Shown: positions 15,964-25,882 of the stretch, in pieces
How the letters are laid out: the number at the start of each line of letters is the position of its first letter
Numbering within the stretch: position 1 is the stretch's first letter
Assembly: GCF_014696675.1 (NCBI RefSeq)
Contig: NZ_JACJQN010000012.1
Span: 146,024-210,023 of the forward strand
Reading direction: 5' to 3'
Origin: Phormidium tenue FACHB-1052
GTDB lineage: Bacteria > Cyanobacteriota > Cyanobacteriia > Phormidesmidales > Phormidesmidaceae
DNA length: 64,000 bases
Program-made: the position numbers and the translations under genes
Notes under the pieces: generated by a model
Told to the model about the DNA's origin: nothing
Databases searched by the model: none
The model's input: only the letters and a program-made list of their open reading frames with translations

Positions 15964-18615
15964 ATGGCAAAGTCCCCCACCTCTTCCACTACGATGACCG
16001 GCGCAGAGATTCGCCAGACGTTTCTGGAGTTTTATGCGGCGCGGGGGCACGCCATTAAACTGAGCGCATCCCTGGTGCCCGAAGACCCCACGGTGCTGCT
16101 CACCATCGCAGGCATGCTGCCCTTTAAGCCGATCTTCCTCGGCCAGCGTCCGGCGGATGTCGATCGCGCCACCACCTCGCAAAAGTGCATTCGCACCAAC
16201 GACATTGAGAACGTGGGCCGCACGGCGCGTCACCACACCTTCTTTGAGATGCTGGGCAACTTCAGCTTTGGCGACTACTTCAAGGAGCAGGCGATCGCCT
16301 GGGCCTGGGAACTGTCTACCGAAGTGTTCAAACTGCCCGCCGATCGCCTGATAGTGAGCGTCTTTCGCGAAGACGACGACGCCTTTGCCATCTGGCGCGA
16401 CCAGATCGGCATCCCCGCCCACCGCATTCAGCGCATGGATGAGGCCGACAACTTCTGGACCTCTGGCCCTACTGGCCCCTGCGGCCCCTGCTCAGAGATC
16501 TACTACGACTTCCATCCCGAGCTGGGCGACGACAAAATTGACCTCGAAGACGACTCGCGGTTCATCGAGTTCTACAACCTGGTGTTTATGCAGTACAACC
16601 GGGACGCCGAGGGCAACCTGACGCCGCTGCAAAACCAAAACATTGACACCGGCCTGGGCCTAGAGCGCATGGCGCAGATTTTGCAACAGGTGCCCAACAA
16701 CTACGAAACCGACCTGATCTTGCCGATCATCGACGCGGCAGCGGGGCTGGCCGGTTTGGACTACGGGAAATCTGACGAGAAAACCAAGGTCTCCCTCAAA
16801 GTAATCGGCGACCACGTGCGGGCTGTCGTCCACATGATCGCCGACGGCATTACCGCCTCTAATGTGGGTCGAGGCTACATTCTGCGACGGCTGATTCGTC
16901 GGGTGGTGCGCCACGGGCGGCTGATTGGCATTGAGGGCGCGTTCATTAGCAAGGTGGCGGAAAGCGCCATTCAGCTAGCGGAGGAACCTTTCCCCAATAC
17001 GCGGCAGCGCGAAGTCCAGATCAAAGCCGAACTCGATCGCGAAGAATCCCGCTTTCTCGAAACCCTGGAGCGGGGCGAAAAGCTGCTGGCTGACATTCTC
17101 AAGCGCGAGGGCCAGTCGAAGACCCAGCAAATTTCGGGCACCGATGCCTTCGTGCTCTATGACACCTACGGCTTCCCCCTAGAGCTGACCCAAGAGATTG
17201 CCGAAGAGCAAGGGCTGACGGTAGACGCCGACGGGTTTGAAACGGCGATGGAGGAACAGCGCCAGCGATCGAAGGATGCTCATGAAACCATTGACCTGAC
17301 GGTGCAGGGCAGCTTGGATTCCTTAGCCGAACACATTCACTCGACGGAGTTTTTGGGCTACAAAGACACCACCAGCGCCAGCAAAGTAGAAGCACTACTG
17401 GTCGGCGGGAAGTCGGTGGATCGCATTGAGGCTGGGCAGGAAGGGCAGGTGGTGCTGAACCAGACGCCGTTCTACGCGGAGTCGGGCGGTCAGGTGGGCG
17501 ATCGCGGCTACCTCTCCGGCGACGACTTACTGATCCGCGTCCACGACGTCAAAAAAGACGGCGATTTCTTTGTTCACTTTGGCCGGGTCGAGCGGGGTGC
17601 GCTAGCCGTGGGCGACCAAGTCACAGCCCAGATCGATCGCGCTTGCCGTCGTCGAGCCCAGGCCAACCACACCGCCACGCACCTACTGCAAGCGGCGCTG
17701 AAAAAGCTGGTCGACCCCGATATTTCCCAGGCCGGTTCTCTAGTGGCCTTCGATCGCCTGCGGTTTGACTTCAACTGCCCCCGTGCCCTAACCGCTGACG
17801 AAGTGCAGCAGGTTGAAGAACAGGTGAATAGCTGGATCGCCGAGGGCCACCATGGGGAGATCACCGTGATGGCGCTGGAAGAGGCCAAGGCCAAGGGCGC
17901 GATCGCCATGTTTGGCGAAAAATACAGCGCCGAGGTGCGGGTGATCGACTTCCCCGGCGTGTCGATGGAGCTGTGCGGCGGCACCCACGTCAGCAACACC
18001 GCTGAAATCGGCCTGTTCAAAATCATCTCTGAGGCCGGGGTGGCCTCCGGCACCCGCCGCATTGAGGCCGTCGCTGGCCCCGCCGTGCTGGAGTACCTCA
18101 ACGTGCGCGATGCCGTAGTGCGGGATCTGAGCGATCGATTTAAGGCTAAGCCTGAGGAGTTGAGCGATCGCGTCACCACCCTGCAAACCGACCTTAAGAC
18201 TGCTCAGAAAGAGCTAGAGGCGCTGAAGTCTGAGCTGGCGGTGCTGAAGTCCGATCAGCTGCTGGCCAATGCCGAAGCCGTGGGTTCCCTCAAAGTGATT
18301 GTGGCCGAGCTGGAAGGCGTCAGTGCCGAAGCGCTGAAAACCGCCGCCGAGCGCCTGCTACAAAAGCTAGGGGCTGGAGCCGTGGTGCTGGGCTCCGTTC
18401 CTGAACCTGAAAAAGTCAGCCTAGTCGCCGCGTTTAGCCCAGAAGTGATAGAGCAAAAGCTGCAAGCGGGCAAGTTCATTGGCGGCATTGCCAAGCTCAC
18501 TGGCGGCGGCGGTGGCGGGCGGCCCAACCTGGCCCAGGCGGGTGGACGCGACGCCAGCAAGCTGCCCGAGGCGTTGGCGAGTGCTAAGGCGCAGCTGCTA
18601 GAGACGTTGGTCTAG
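15964..18615 (+). CDS. alaS: Alanyl-tRNA synthetase
   Basis: An 883-residue class II synthetase that charges tRNA-Ala. The N-terminal aminoacylation domain shows [35 protein letters not shown] motif 2 and [12 protein letters not shown] motif 3. The editing domain has HTATHLL and the zinc-binding CGGTH (about residue 670). The C-terminal C-Ala domain ends with a [15 protein letters not shown] glycine-rich segment. All domains are present at normal length. An alternative ATG (MTGAEIRQ) is at 15994. Confidence 0.98.
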   Translation: MAKSPTSSTTMTGAEIRQTFLEFYAARGHAIKLSASLVPEDPTVLLTIAGMLPFKPIFLGQRPADVDRATTSQKCIRTNDIENVGRTARHHTFFEMLGNFSFGDYFKEQAIAWAWELSTEVFKLPADRLIVSVFREDDDAFAIWRDQIGIPAHRIQRMDEADNFWTSGPTGPCGPCSEIYYDFHPELGDDKIDLEDDSRFIEFYNLVFMQYNRDAEGNLTPLQNQNIDTGLGLERMAQILQQVPNNYETDLILPIIDAAAGLAGLDYGKSDEKTKVSLKVIGDHVRAVVHMIADGITASNVGRGYILRRLIRRVVRHGRLIGIEGAFISKVAESAIQLAEEPFPNTRQREVQIKAELDREESRFLETLERGEKLLADILKREGQSKTQQISGTDAFVLYDTYGFPLELTQEIAEEQGLTVDADGFETAMEEQRQRSKDAHETIDLTVQGSLDSLAEHIHSTEFLGYKDTTSASKVEALLVGGKSVDRIEAGQEGQVVLNQTPFYAESGGQVGDRGYLSGDDLLIRVHDVKKDGDFFVHFGRVERGALAVGDQVTAQIDRACRRRAQANHTATHLLQAALKKLVDPDISQAGSLVAFDRLRFDFNCPRALTADEVQQVEEQVNSWIAEGHHGEITVMALEEAKAKGAIAMFGEKYSAEVRVIDFPGVSMELCGGTHVSNTAEIGLFKIISEAGVASGTRRIEAVAGPAVLEYLNVRDAVVRDLSDRFKAKPEELSDRVTTLQTDLKTAQKELEALKSELAVLKSDQLLANAEAVGSLKVIVAELEGVSAEALKTAAERLLQKLGAGAVVLGSVPEPEKVSLVAAFSPEVIEQKLQAGKFIGGIAKLTGGGGGGRPNLAQAGGRDASKLPEALASAKAQLLETLV

Positions 18616-18653
18616 CGCTAAGCTCGTAGCGGCAGTCTATTAGGGCAACACCC

Positions 18654-19598
18654 ATGGGCGATCGCAAAGCCTCAGCCGACCTCGGAACCACCGAGGACTC
18701 TGACTCCTTCAAAAAAACGAAAAAAGACAAAAAGAAGGCAAAGAAGCAGCGTAAAAAAGATCGGGCGAAAGGCCTGGAGCCCCCTGTCTTTCACCATCTG
18801 TCTGAGGCAGAGGGCAGCTCTAAGCTAACCAGCAAATTCTATGAGAAGGAGCTGGCTCGCCTTCAAGTAGAGCTGGTAAAAATGCAGTACTGGGTGAAGC
18901 AGACTGGCACCCGGATCGTAGTTTTGTTTGAGGGTCGCGACGCGGCGGGCAAGGGCGGCACCATCAAGCGCCTCACCGAGCCGCTCAACCCGCGCGGCTG
19001 CCGAGTGGTGGCGTTGGGGACGCCGAGCGATCGCGAAAAAACCGAGTGGTACTTTCAGCGCTACGTGGCCCACCTGCCCGCCGCTGGTGAAATTGTCTGC
19101 TTTGACCGCAGCTGGTACAACCGGGCCGGGGTCGAGCGGGTGATGGGCTTCTGCACTAATGAGCAGTATGACGAGTTTATGCACACCTGCCCTGAGTTTG
19201 AGCGCATGCTGGTGCGATCGGGCATCATTCTGCTGAAGTATTGGTTTTCGGTGAGCGATGACGAGCAAGAGCGGCGGTTTCAGTCGCGGATTACTGACCC
19301 GGCCCGTCGCTGGAAGCTCAGCCCGATGGATCTGGAGTCGCGCGATCGCTGGGTGGAGTATTCTCAGGCCAAAGACGCCATGTTTGCCCACACCAACATT
19401 CCCGAAGCGCCTTGGTTCACCGTCGAAGCCGACGACAAAAAGCGGGCGCGGCTCAACTGCATCAGCCACATTCTCAGCAAGATCGACTATGTCGATATGA
19501 CCCCTGCTCCCCTGGAGCTGACCCCGCGCCGCAGTGCTCCAAAGGACTATGAGCGGCCCCCGATCAACGAGCAGTTTTTTGTGCCCCAGCGCTACTGA
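18654..19598 (+). CDS. ppk2: Polyphosphate kinase 2
   Basis: A 314-residue PPK2-family kinase, moving phosphate between polyphosphate and nucleotides. The core shows Walker A VLFEGRDAAGKGGTIKR, the lid region, and Walker B-type CFDRSWYNRAGVERVMGF, followed by RRWKLSPMDLESRDRW. A Lys-rich N-terminal stretch (about 22-45) is an unusual basic extension of possible use in binding polyphosphate; that is inference. Single-domain length suggests a class I or II enzyme; the direction cannot be told. It is 38 bases after alaS and converges on the TPR gene, with a 24-base gap. Confidence 0.94.
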   Translation: MGDRKASADLGTTEDSDSFKKTKKDKKKAKKQRKKDRAKGLEPPVFHHLSEAEGSSKLTSKFYEKELARLQVELVKMQYWVKQTGTRIVVLFEGRDAAGKGGTIKRLTEPLNPRGCRVVALGTPSDREKTEWYFQRYVAHLPAAGEIVCFDRSWYNRAGVERVMGFCTNEQYDEFMHTCPEFERMLVRSGIILLKYWFSVSDDEQERRFQSRITDPARRWKLSPMDLESRDRWVEYSQAKDAMFAHTNIPEAPWFTVEADDKKRARLNCISHILSKIDYVDMTPAPLELTPRRSAPKDYERPPINEQFFVPQRY

Positions 19599-19622
19599 GC
19601 GATCGGTAATCGCCGTTAAGGG

Positions 19623-20510
19623 CTACAGTTCGGCGATCAGGGCTTTGATGTCGGGCACCTCAAAGAAGGCGCTGGTGGAGGCGATCAGGCGATCGCCCCA
19701 GAGGTTGGTTTTCAAAAATTCGACATCGGCATAGCGGCTGTCCTGCTCTAGGGCTTCGGTGCCCAGGCGCAGGGCCTCCTGACAGGCGGCGCTACTGGCT
19801 CTGACCACCGCCACTCCGCAGTTTTCCTGGGCGTGCAGGGCTGCTGCGATCGCCAGCTTTGGTTCGGGCTCGTTGGCCGCTAGCTCCAGGCTAGAGCGCC
19901 AGTATTCCACAGCCCGCTGGGCCTCGCCCTGCTCGTAGAGCACCAGGCCAATGTTGTTTACCGAGGGCCAAAAGTCGGGTTCCGCCGCCACCGACTGCTC
20001 AAACCGGGCGATCGCCTGGGGATATTGGCCCAGTTTGAAGTAGGTGTTGCCCAGGTCAAACAGTGCACTGGGGTTGTTGGGCTCAATCTGTAGCCCCTGC
20101 TCTAGGAAGCTGGAAGCCAGCTGAGGATTGTCTTGTTGAAGGTAGGCCGAGCCCAGGGCAAACAGTACCCGCGCATTGTCGGGCAAGAGAGTGCGGGCCT
20201 TTTCTAGGAGCGGTAGCGCCTTATCAACCTCGCTGTTTTGCAGGTAGAGACCGCCCAGCAGGGCTAAGACCTGGCCATCGTTGGGGGCGAGCTGCGCCGC
20301 GAGCTGCGCCAGGGCCAGCGCTCGCCCAAACTGCTGAAATTCTGCTAGCTGCTGAGCCTCGTTGGCAAGGAACAACCCCTGCTCGGTCATCAGGTCATAG
20401 TCAAGGGGCAGCACATAGGGGGTCAACGCCTGGGATTGGGCTGGCAGGGCAGCGCCAAGCAATCCACAGAGGGTGAGCAGGGGCAAGAGAGAGCGTTTTA
20501 GCACGGGCAT
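19623..20510 (-). CDS. Exported TPR-repeat protein
   Basis: A 295-residue protein with an N-terminal signal peptide (KRSLLPLLTLCGLLGAALPA, probable cleavage after AQSQA) and several tetratricopeptide repeats between about 60 and 230, for example ALLGGLYLQNSEVDKALPLLEKA, ALGSAYLQQDNPQLASSFLE and DLGNTYFKLGQYPQAIARFE. TPRs mediate protein contacts; the partner is unknown. Probably periplasmic or lumenal. Its 5' end lies 35 bases from the queG stop, so it may follow queG in one transcript. Confidence 0.85.
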   Translation of the reverse strand: MPVLKRSLLPLLTLCGLLGAALPAQSQALTPYVLPLDYDLMTEQGLFLANEAQQLAEFQQFGRALALAQLAAQLAPNDGQVLALLGGLYLQNSEVDKALPLLEKARTLLPDNARVLFALGSAYLQQDNPQLASSFLEQGLQIEPNNPSALFDLGNTYFKLGQYPQAIARFEQSVAAEPDFWPSVNNIGLVLYEQGEAQRAVEYWRSSLELAANEPEPKLAIAAALHAQENCGVAVVRASSAACQEALRLGTEALEQDSRYADVEFLKTNLWGDRLIASTSAFFEVPDIKALIAEL

Positions 20511-20545
20511 TCGCAGGTAGCAGAACTATATAGAGTGTACGTTGG

Positions 20546-21526
20546 TTACGGGTTAGCGCTATGGTCACCCGACCACTTCTGAGCGGCTCGGGCATTGCGC
20601 CGCCACATGGCCGGTTTGATGCGCCGCAGGGCCGAAGCCTGAAATCGACTGTCCCAGTCCGCTTCTGATAGGTTAGCTAAGTCGTCTAGGTTTGGGGTTA
20701 GGTTCCCAGGCCGAGGCTGAAAGTCATCGACGGTGGTGGGCTGGGCAAAGCGCTGGTTCCAAGGGCAGACATCTTGACAAATGTCGCAGCCCGCCACCCA
20801 GTTTTGCAGGTGGGGCGCGATCGCCTCCGGCAGCGCCGCGTCCCGATTCTCGATGGTGTGGTAGGCAATGCAGCGGTTAGCGTCCACCACGTAGGGCTGG
20901 GTAATCGCTCCGGTGGGGCAGGCCTCTAGGCAGCGGGTGCAGGTGCCGCAGTGGCTAGTCTGGGGCGCGTCTGGGGCCAGGCTTAGAGTGGTAATCAACT
21001 CTCCCAGAAACACCCAGGAGCCATACTGGCGGGTGATCAAGTTGCCGTTCTTAGCTATCCACCCCAGGCCCGCCTGCTGCGCCCATGCCTTATCTTGCAC
21101 CGGGCCAGTGTCAGCGTAGTAGCGCACCTGAACCGTTCCCTCACCAGCGGTCGTCAGCCAGTCAGATAGAGCCTTGAGGCGCTTGTGCAGCACCCGGTGG
21201 TAGTCGCGGCCCCAGGCGTAGCGCGAGATTTTGCCGTGGCTCGGGTCGTCGGAATGGCGGTGGGGGGTGTAGTAGTTGAGGGCCACGCAGATCAGCGATC
21301 GCGCCCCCGGCAGCACCTGGCGAATGTCTTGCCGTCGGGGGTTTGCCATCCAGTCCATGTCGGCTTGGTGGCCCTGGTTGAGCCAGGTTTGCAGGTGGCC
21401 CACGGCAGCGGTTTCAGCCGGGCTCGGCTCAGGCTCCACCGCCGCAATACCCACCCGGTGAAACCCCAGGGCTAGAGCCTGGTCAATCACCACCTGGCGA
21501 TCGGGCAAACCAGCCGCTTGAGCCAT
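20546..21526 (-). CDS. queG: Epoxyqueuosine reductase
   Basis: A 326-residue QueG enzyme, the last step of queuosine synthesis in tRNA, using cobalamin and two 4Fe-4S clusters. The cluster motifs are [16 protein letters not shown] and [14 protein letters not shown], with [11 protein letters not shown] between them. The N-terminal cobalamin-binding half includes [11 protein letters not shown] and [22 protein letters not shown]. Its need for cobalamin fits the CobD-like gene elsewhere in the window, although the two are far apart. Confidence 0.96.
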   Translation of the reverse strand: MAQAAGLPDRQVVIDQALALGFHRVGIAAVEPEPSPAETAAVGHLQTWLNQGHQADMDWMANPRRQDIRQVLPGARSLICVALNYYTPHRHSDDPSHGKISRYAWGRDYHRVLHKRLKALSDWLTTAGEGTVQVRYYADTGPVQDKAWAQQAGLGWIAKNGNLITRQYGSWVFLGELITTLSLAPDAPQTSHCGTCTRCLEACPTGAITQPYVVDANRCIAYHTIENRDAALPEAIAPHLQNWVAGCDICQDVCPWNQRFAQPTTVDDFQPRPGNLTPNLDDLANLSEADWDSRFQASALRRIKPAMWRRNARAAQKWSGDHSANP

Positions 21527-21785
21527 TTACAGGTTCATCCTCAAAATCCTAGAGTCCTCTAATCTTAGCGACTGACTGGCCTTTCTCAGGACGGCCTACG
21601 ACTCAGCCCCAAGTCACTTAACCCAGGCCACCTAGGTTGCGAATCACGAATGCCCCTTGACAAGGTTAGGAACAGAGCATAGTTTGTACCATGCTGTAGT
21701 TAGCATTGGCATCGGGTGCTGCCCTCTATATCTGTTATTGTCGGTTCAATTACCGTCAGCCCAACTCACCCAGGCAAGGGCGTTT

Positions 21786-22688
21786 ATGTTTAAGCTTCTC
21801 ACCAAGTTCGACTACCTGCTGCGCGAAACCTTTCTGGGGCTGCGGCGCGGCGGCTGGATGAACTGGGCGGCCATCAGCACCATCACCGTGCTGCTGTTCT
21901 TATTTGGCATTAGCCTGCAATCGACCTGGCAGCTAGAGCGGCTGCTCAACCAGTTTGGTAGCCAGCTTGAGGTATCGGCCTATTTAGAAAGCGGTTTTCA
22001 GGCCAGCGATCTACAGCCGATAGTCGAGGGCTTCCCCAACGTAGTGGCGGTCACCCCGGTAACCAAAGAGGCGGCTTGGGAGTCTCTGGTGGTCGACCTA
22101 GGCCTGTCTGACATTACAGGGGCCACTGACCAGCTCAAGGGCAATCCCCTGGTTGACGAGCTCAAGGTCAAAGCCAAGGATTCTGAATCGGTACCGGCGA
22201 TCGCCACTCAGCTCCAAAGCCTCGAAGGTATCGACGAGGTGCGCTACGTCGATGAAGCCGTCACCCGCCTGGCCCAGCTCAACGACGGCCTCAAGTGGAC
22301 GAGCCTGTTTGTGATCACGATTCTCACCCTCACCGCCACCGCCGTCATCACCACCACCATTCGCCTGATTGTGCTGGCTCGCAAGCGCGAGATCGAGGTC
22401 ATGCAGCTAGTCGGAGCGACCCGCGTTTGGATCTATCTACCCTTCATTTTGCAGGGGGCAACTTTTGGTCTGGCCGGGGCCACCGTAGCCTGGGGGCTAT
22501 TGTTTGCCATTCAGCGCTTTTTAACTGAGTTGGCCACCCAACAGGCTGATTTCATTCAATTTGTGGTGCAGGGGCTGAGGCTAACCCCTCAGCAGCTCAT
22601 TCTGCTGCCTGCGTCACTGCTGGGCCTGGGTACCCTAGTGGGGCTAATGGGCAGCTTGCTGGCAGTGCGCAAGTTTTCGCTGCGATAG
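21786..22688 (+). CDS. ftsX: FtsX-like cell-division permease
   Basis: From the ATG at 21786 this is a 300-residue FtsX homologue, the membrane half of the FtsEX complex that controls peptidoglycan hydrolases at division. It has one N-terminal membrane segment (WAAISTITVLLFLFGISL), an extracellular domain (about 60-170), and three C-terminal segments in the FtsX/MacB fold, with the cytoplasmic RKREIEVMQLVGATRVWI loop. The open frame reaches back to 21657, but the first 43 residues are an unlikely leader containing an extra hydrophobic stretch. FtsE is not in the window. Confidence 0.92.
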   Translation: MFKLLTKFDYLLRETFLGLRRGGWMNWAAISTITVLLFLFGISLQSTWQLERLLNQFGSQLEVSAYLESGFQASDLQPIVEGFPNVVAVTPVTKEAAWESLVVDLGLSDITGATDQLKGNPLVDELKVKAKDSESVPAIATQLQSLEGIDEVRYVDEAVTRLAQLNDGLKWTSLFVITILTLTATAVITTTIRLIVLARKREIEVMQLVGATRVWIYLPFILQGATFGLAGATVAWGLLFAIQRFLTELATQQADFIQFVVQGLRLTPQQLILLPASLLGLGTLVGLMGSLLAVRKFSLR

Positions 22689-22804
22689 CTATGCCCTAGA
22701 CCCTCTACAAAGCCGTCCCCAAATAAAGTGTTAGAGTCTGCCCAAATTGGCCATAATAGCTACGGAGCAATGGGCGGTCTGCATACCGTCAGCGAGGCAT
22801 CGGT

Positions 22805-23167
22805 ATGAGTACAGTGCTAATTGTGGATGACAGCTCGACCCTGCGAGAAATGATCGCCGGGCTGCTGATTAAGGCGGGCCTAACCGTAGTGGAAGCCAAG
22901 GACGGCGTCGAAGCCCAGGAGATGATTCAGGCGACGCCTCCCGATCTGGTGGTGCTCGACATTGTCATGCCCAATATGAACGGCTACGAACTCTGCCGCT
23001 GGATCAAAAACACCGCCGCTACTCAAAATATTCCCGTCATTATTTGCTCTAGCAAGGCCGAAGAGTTCGACCGCTACTGGGGCATGAAGCAGGGGGCCGA
23101 TGCCTATATCACCAAGCCCTTTCGCCCCGCCGATATGATTAGTACTGTCAGGCAGCTGCTGCGCTAG
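22805..23167 (+). CDS. Single-domain response regulator (CheY/PilH-like)
   Basis: A 120-residue stand-alone receiver domain. The acidic pocket is LIVDDS, the phosphorylation site Asp is in VVLDIVMPNMNG, the conserved Ser in IICSSK and the Lys in YITKPF. No output domain. The form resembles PilH/PatA-type receivers that work with chemotaxis-like kinases in cyanobacterial motility, but no kinase is adjacent, so the partner is unknown. Confidence 0.92.
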   Translation: MSTVLIVDDSSTLREMIAGLLIKAGLTVVEAKDGVEAQEMIQATPPDLVVLDIVMPNMNGYELCRWIKNTAATQNIPVIICSSKAEEFDRYWGMKQGADAYITKPFRPADMISTVRQLLR

Positions 23168-23235
23168 GGTTCAGCGATTGAGAGTTTCACCCAAGCTATA
23201 GGGAGTCACCCCTGGCTAGCGTGAACCACTGACAG

Positions 23236-23844
23236 TTACGCATCCTCAGCGGATATTTCTTCTTCAAGATTTTCTTTTAGCGCCTCCAGCACCGCCAGGG
23301 GATCGGTGGAGAGTTGCATCATGGCTGCCTCGTGGTCGTAGCGCTGGGCAATATCGGGCAGATCTTCGCGCAGCTCTTCTAGCAGGGCAATGATCTTGGC
23401 GATTTTCTTCTCTGATAGCAGGTTGAGCTGAAGCATGAGCTGGGTGCGCTGTTCGGCAAAGCTTTCCTGGCGGTTTTGGCGAATCAGCACCCCGGTTGAG
23501 ATCAGTAGCGCCGCTGCGTCTAACCCCTGATCTGCCCAGCTAAAGGTAGGTAGCTGAAAAGGCAGCAGGCTGGTGTGATTCAGCGCGTCGCCACCGAGCC
23601 AAAAGCCTAGACTCAGCAGCAGCAGGTACAAGAACCCAGGCCGACTAAACCACGACGCCACTGCCTCTAACATTCGCTCGGTGGCCGAGGCCTTCTCGGC
23701 TTCCTGGCGGTGAAGCGTAATAATAGCCTCGATGTTCTCGGCAATGGGGTCAGGCAGCGGAGCCGTCAAAATGCGCTGCTGGGGACGACGGCTAAACCAG
23801 GTCTTTGACGATGGAGTGGCAGCCGGCTCGGTGGAATTAGCCAT
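23236..23844 (-). CDS. DUF1003 membrane protein
   Basis: A protein of about 202 residues from MANSTEP (ATG at 23844; the frame is open to 23871). It has two membrane segments (FLYLLLLSLGFWLGG and LDAAALLISTGVLI) flanked by the DUF1003 features: a long charged helix before and RQNRQESFAEQRTQLMLQLNLLSEKK after. A final acidic helix (LEALKENLEEEISAED) follows. The function of DUF1003 is unknown. Converges on the response regulator. Confidence 0.78.
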   Translation of the reverse strand: MANSTEPAATPSSKTWFSRRPQQRILTAPLPDPIAENIEAIITLHRQEAEKASATERMLEAVASWFSRPGFLYLLLLSLGFWLGGDALNHTSLLPFQLPTFSWADQGLDAAALLISTGVLIRQNRQESFAEQRTQLMLQLNLLSEKKIAKIIALLEELREDLPDIAQRYDHEAAMMQLSTDPLAVLEALKENLEEEISAEDA

Positions 23845-24207
23845 GGGAAACAGGATAAACGGTAAGAGCAATCAGCGTTCTATCTCGGCAGAGCGATTTT
23901 GGGGCCACAGCCGACTATGGCATGATGCTATCGCCAGGGGGCTGCCAGGGGCTGATCTCAACCGGGGTGGCTGTATTTTATCAGGGGGTCGGGGGATGGG
24001 CGGAGGTAGGCAACGAGGTTTTTAGAGAATGGGGCAAATCTGGATATGCTGTTCGAGCAAGCTTGCAGTACTATTCCGTAGGTTGGCGCGTTGGCGCGGC
24101 TTGGCGAAACGAGCATAGCAGCGTTTGCTCTGGCTGATCTATCCTCAAAAATCTGGGTAGACAGCTTGCTAGAGGCTTTGGTCGCATCTCCTGAGGAGGA
24201 ACTTTAA
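23845..24207. other. Divergent gap between DUF1003 and ParA-like genes
   Basis: A 363-base divergent region that must hold both promoters. No gene or recognised site seen, apart from the GAGGAGG ribosome binding site for the ParA-like gene. Confidence 0.3.
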
Positions 24208-24849
24208 TTGGCTAGCCCGATTGTGTTAGCGGTGTTTAACGGCAAGGGAGGGGTGGGCAAAACCACCACCGCCGTTAATTTGGCAGCGGTGTTTGCGGAG
24301 ACGCGATCGGTGCTGCTAGTCGATGCTGACCCCCAGGGGTCGGCCCTGTGGTGGACGGGCCGCAGCCCGACGGAACTGGGCTTTGAGGTGAAGTCAGAAC
24401 TTAACCCAGCTCGGTTAAAACGGCTCAGACAGGAGCACACCCATGACCTGATCGTAGTGGATACTCCGCCAGCACTGGGGTCAGCGACTCTGGCGGCGGT
24501 GATTCCAGCGGCGGATTATTTGCTGCTGCCTACACCACCGGCCCCCATGGATCTGGCCGTGCTAATTACTACAGTGAATGAAGCGGTATCGCCCAGCGGG
24601 GTATCCCATCGAGTATTGTTGACGAAGGTGGATTCCCGCAGCGTCGGCGAAGCCATTGAAGCCCAGAACACCCTGCTGGAGCTAAAAATTCCCGCCTGTA
24701 ATGCGTTTATTCGTGCCTACAAAGCTCACGAGCGGGCCGCATTAGAGGGGCTGCCGGTGCTCAAGTGGCGCGGCAAAAACAGCCAGGAGGCCCGTTCTGA
24801 CTACTGCCGAGTTGCCGAAGAACTACAGCGAGACTGGACCCAGCCATGA
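24208..24849 (+). CDS. ParA-family ATPase (McdA-like candidate)
   Basis: A 213-residue ParA/MinD-type ATPase that would form nucleoid-bound gradients to position a cargo. The deviant Walker A NGKGGVGKTTT holds both the signature Lys (K13) and the P-loop Lys (K18); DADPQGSALWW and VVDTPPALGS follow. The start is TTG with a strong GAGGAGG site about 10 bases upstream. It overlaps the next gene as ATGA, so the two are a unit. There is no ParB or parS-type sequence, so a plasmid-like system is less likely; a type 2 McdA (carboxysome positioning) is my best guess, weighted by the partner protein. Confidence 0.8.
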   Translation: MASPIVLAVFNGKGGVGKTTTAVNLAAVFAETRSVLLVDADPQGSALWWTGRSPTELGFEVKSELNPARLKRLRQEHTHDLIVVDTPPALGSATLAAVIPAADYLLLPTPPAPMDLAVLITTVNEAVSPSGVSHRVLLTKVDSRSVGEAIEAQNTLLELKIPACNAFIRAYKAHERAALEGLPVLKWRGKNSQEARSDYCRVAEELQRDWTQP

Positions 24850-25562
24850 CGAAAAAAAGCCTCTCCGATCTGCTCAAAGAAGAAGTGAATAAGGCTGACA
24901 CCCCAGACCCTGCGATCGCCCCCCAAGCTGAAGCTGACGAAGCGCCCGCTGCACCCAAGGCTACGCCGAGCCGCCGAGCTTCCCGCTCTGGCTCCTCTCG
25001 CCGCACTGCTGGCAAAACGACGCCCGCCCCCAAGGCTAAAGCGGAGGTTGCTGCGGCTAAGCCCCAGGCCAAGGCGGAGGTTGCAGCCGCTAAGCCCGAG
25101 GCCGAAGCAGAGGCTCCGATCGCCCCCGATGTTGACCTAGCCCAGCGGGTGAGTGCCCTCGAAAAAGACCTGGCCACCGCCGAGAAAGACAAGGCCCAGA
25201 TGGAGAAAACCATTGCCGGGCTGCAAAAAGATCTCGAAACCCAACAGGGTCGGCTATTTGAGCTAAAGGATAGTCTCGCTCAGGCGGAGGCAGCCACCAA
25301 GACCAAGGCTGACGCTTTGACCAAGACCCAGGCCGACTTGGAAGAGGCCAAGAAAACCATTCTGAAGCTGGCCGAGACCCCGGCCCCCGCTGCGGCTCCG
25401 GCTCCAGCAACGCGTCGCATCTCTGGGGCAGACATTACGCCCCGTCGCCCCATGGAAGCCAAGGATAGGCCCACCTACCATCGGGGGGTGCCGGAGTATA
25501 CCATTCAAACAGGGCAGCCCAACCCGATGCTGACCGATGCCGACATTGGCTGGGTTGATTAG
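24846..25562 (+). CDS. Coiled-coil partner of the ParA-like ATPase (McdB-like candidate)
   Basis: A 238-residue low-complexity protein. The N-terminus is charged (KKSLSDLLKEEVNKAD) followed by an Ala/Pro/Lys/Arg-rich part (about 25-95) with a repeated KAEVAAAKP unit, a long coiled coil (about 98-178, EKDLATAEKDKAQMEKTIAG), then a Pro/Ala stretch and a C-terminal tail ending DADIGWVD. A disordered N-terminus, central coiled coil and a lone Trp near the end are the described traits of McdB proteins, the partners of McdA. That is a match of form, not of sequence, so it stays a candidate. Coupled by ATGA to the ATPase gene. Confidence 0.6.
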   Translation: MTKKSLSDLLKEEVNKADTPDPAIAPQAEADEAPAAPKATPSRRASRSGSSRRTAGKTTPAPKAKAEVAAAKPQAKAEVAAAKPEAEAEAPIAPDVDLAQRVSALEKDLATAEKDKAQMEKTIAGLQKDLETQQGRLFELKDSLAQAEAATKTKADALTKTQADLEEAKKTILKLAETPAPAAAPAPATRRISGADITPRRPMEAKDRPTYHRGVPEYTIQTGQPNPMLTDADIGWVD

Positions 25563-25576
25563 GGCCAGCAGTCTTA

Positions 25577-25615
25577 GGGTTTGAGGGATGACGTTTAGGG
25601 TTGCCCCTCAAACCC
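25577..25615 (+). terminator. Inverted repeat after the ParA-like operon
   Basis: GGGTTTGAGGG (25577-25587) pairs with CCCTCAAACCC (25605-25615) over 11 bases. It lies 15 bases after the stop. No T-run, so a terminator role is likely but not sure. Confidence 0.5.
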
Positions 25616-25666
25616 AGGGCGCAGGCGATCGCAGTCCAGGCGGCGGGCAGCGGGCCTGACTTGTCG

Positions 25667-25870
25667 CTAGACCGTGTAGTCAAACAAAGCATCGAGGTAG
25701 ATGCGGTTGACGTCGCGATCGCATTTACTATCCTGCATTAAAAACAGGGATAGGGCCGCGCAGAAGACGCGGTGCTGATTCCAGGCGGGGTTGCCATCTA
25801 GGTAGACCTGAAGCGCGTTGTAGAGGTCTTCGGGCACTTCGGCCATCAGGCTAACCTTGGGAGTGCTCAT
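25667..25870 (-). CDS. DUF2811 protein
   Basis: A protein of 67 residues from MSTPKVSLMAEV (ATG at 25870; the frame is open to 25882). It matches the small cyanobacterial DUF2811 family in form: SLMAEVPEDLYNALQVYLD, then NPAWNQHRVFCAALSLFLMQ and RIYLDALFD. Such proteins look like ribbon-helix-helix-sized regulators, but no function is known. Converges on the ParA-like operon. Confidence 0.78.
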   Translation of the reverse strand: MSTPKVSLMAEVPEDLYNALQVYLDGNPAWNQHRVFCAALSLFLMQDSKCDRDVNRIYLDALFDYTV

Positions 25871-25882
25871 GTTAAGGGTCAT

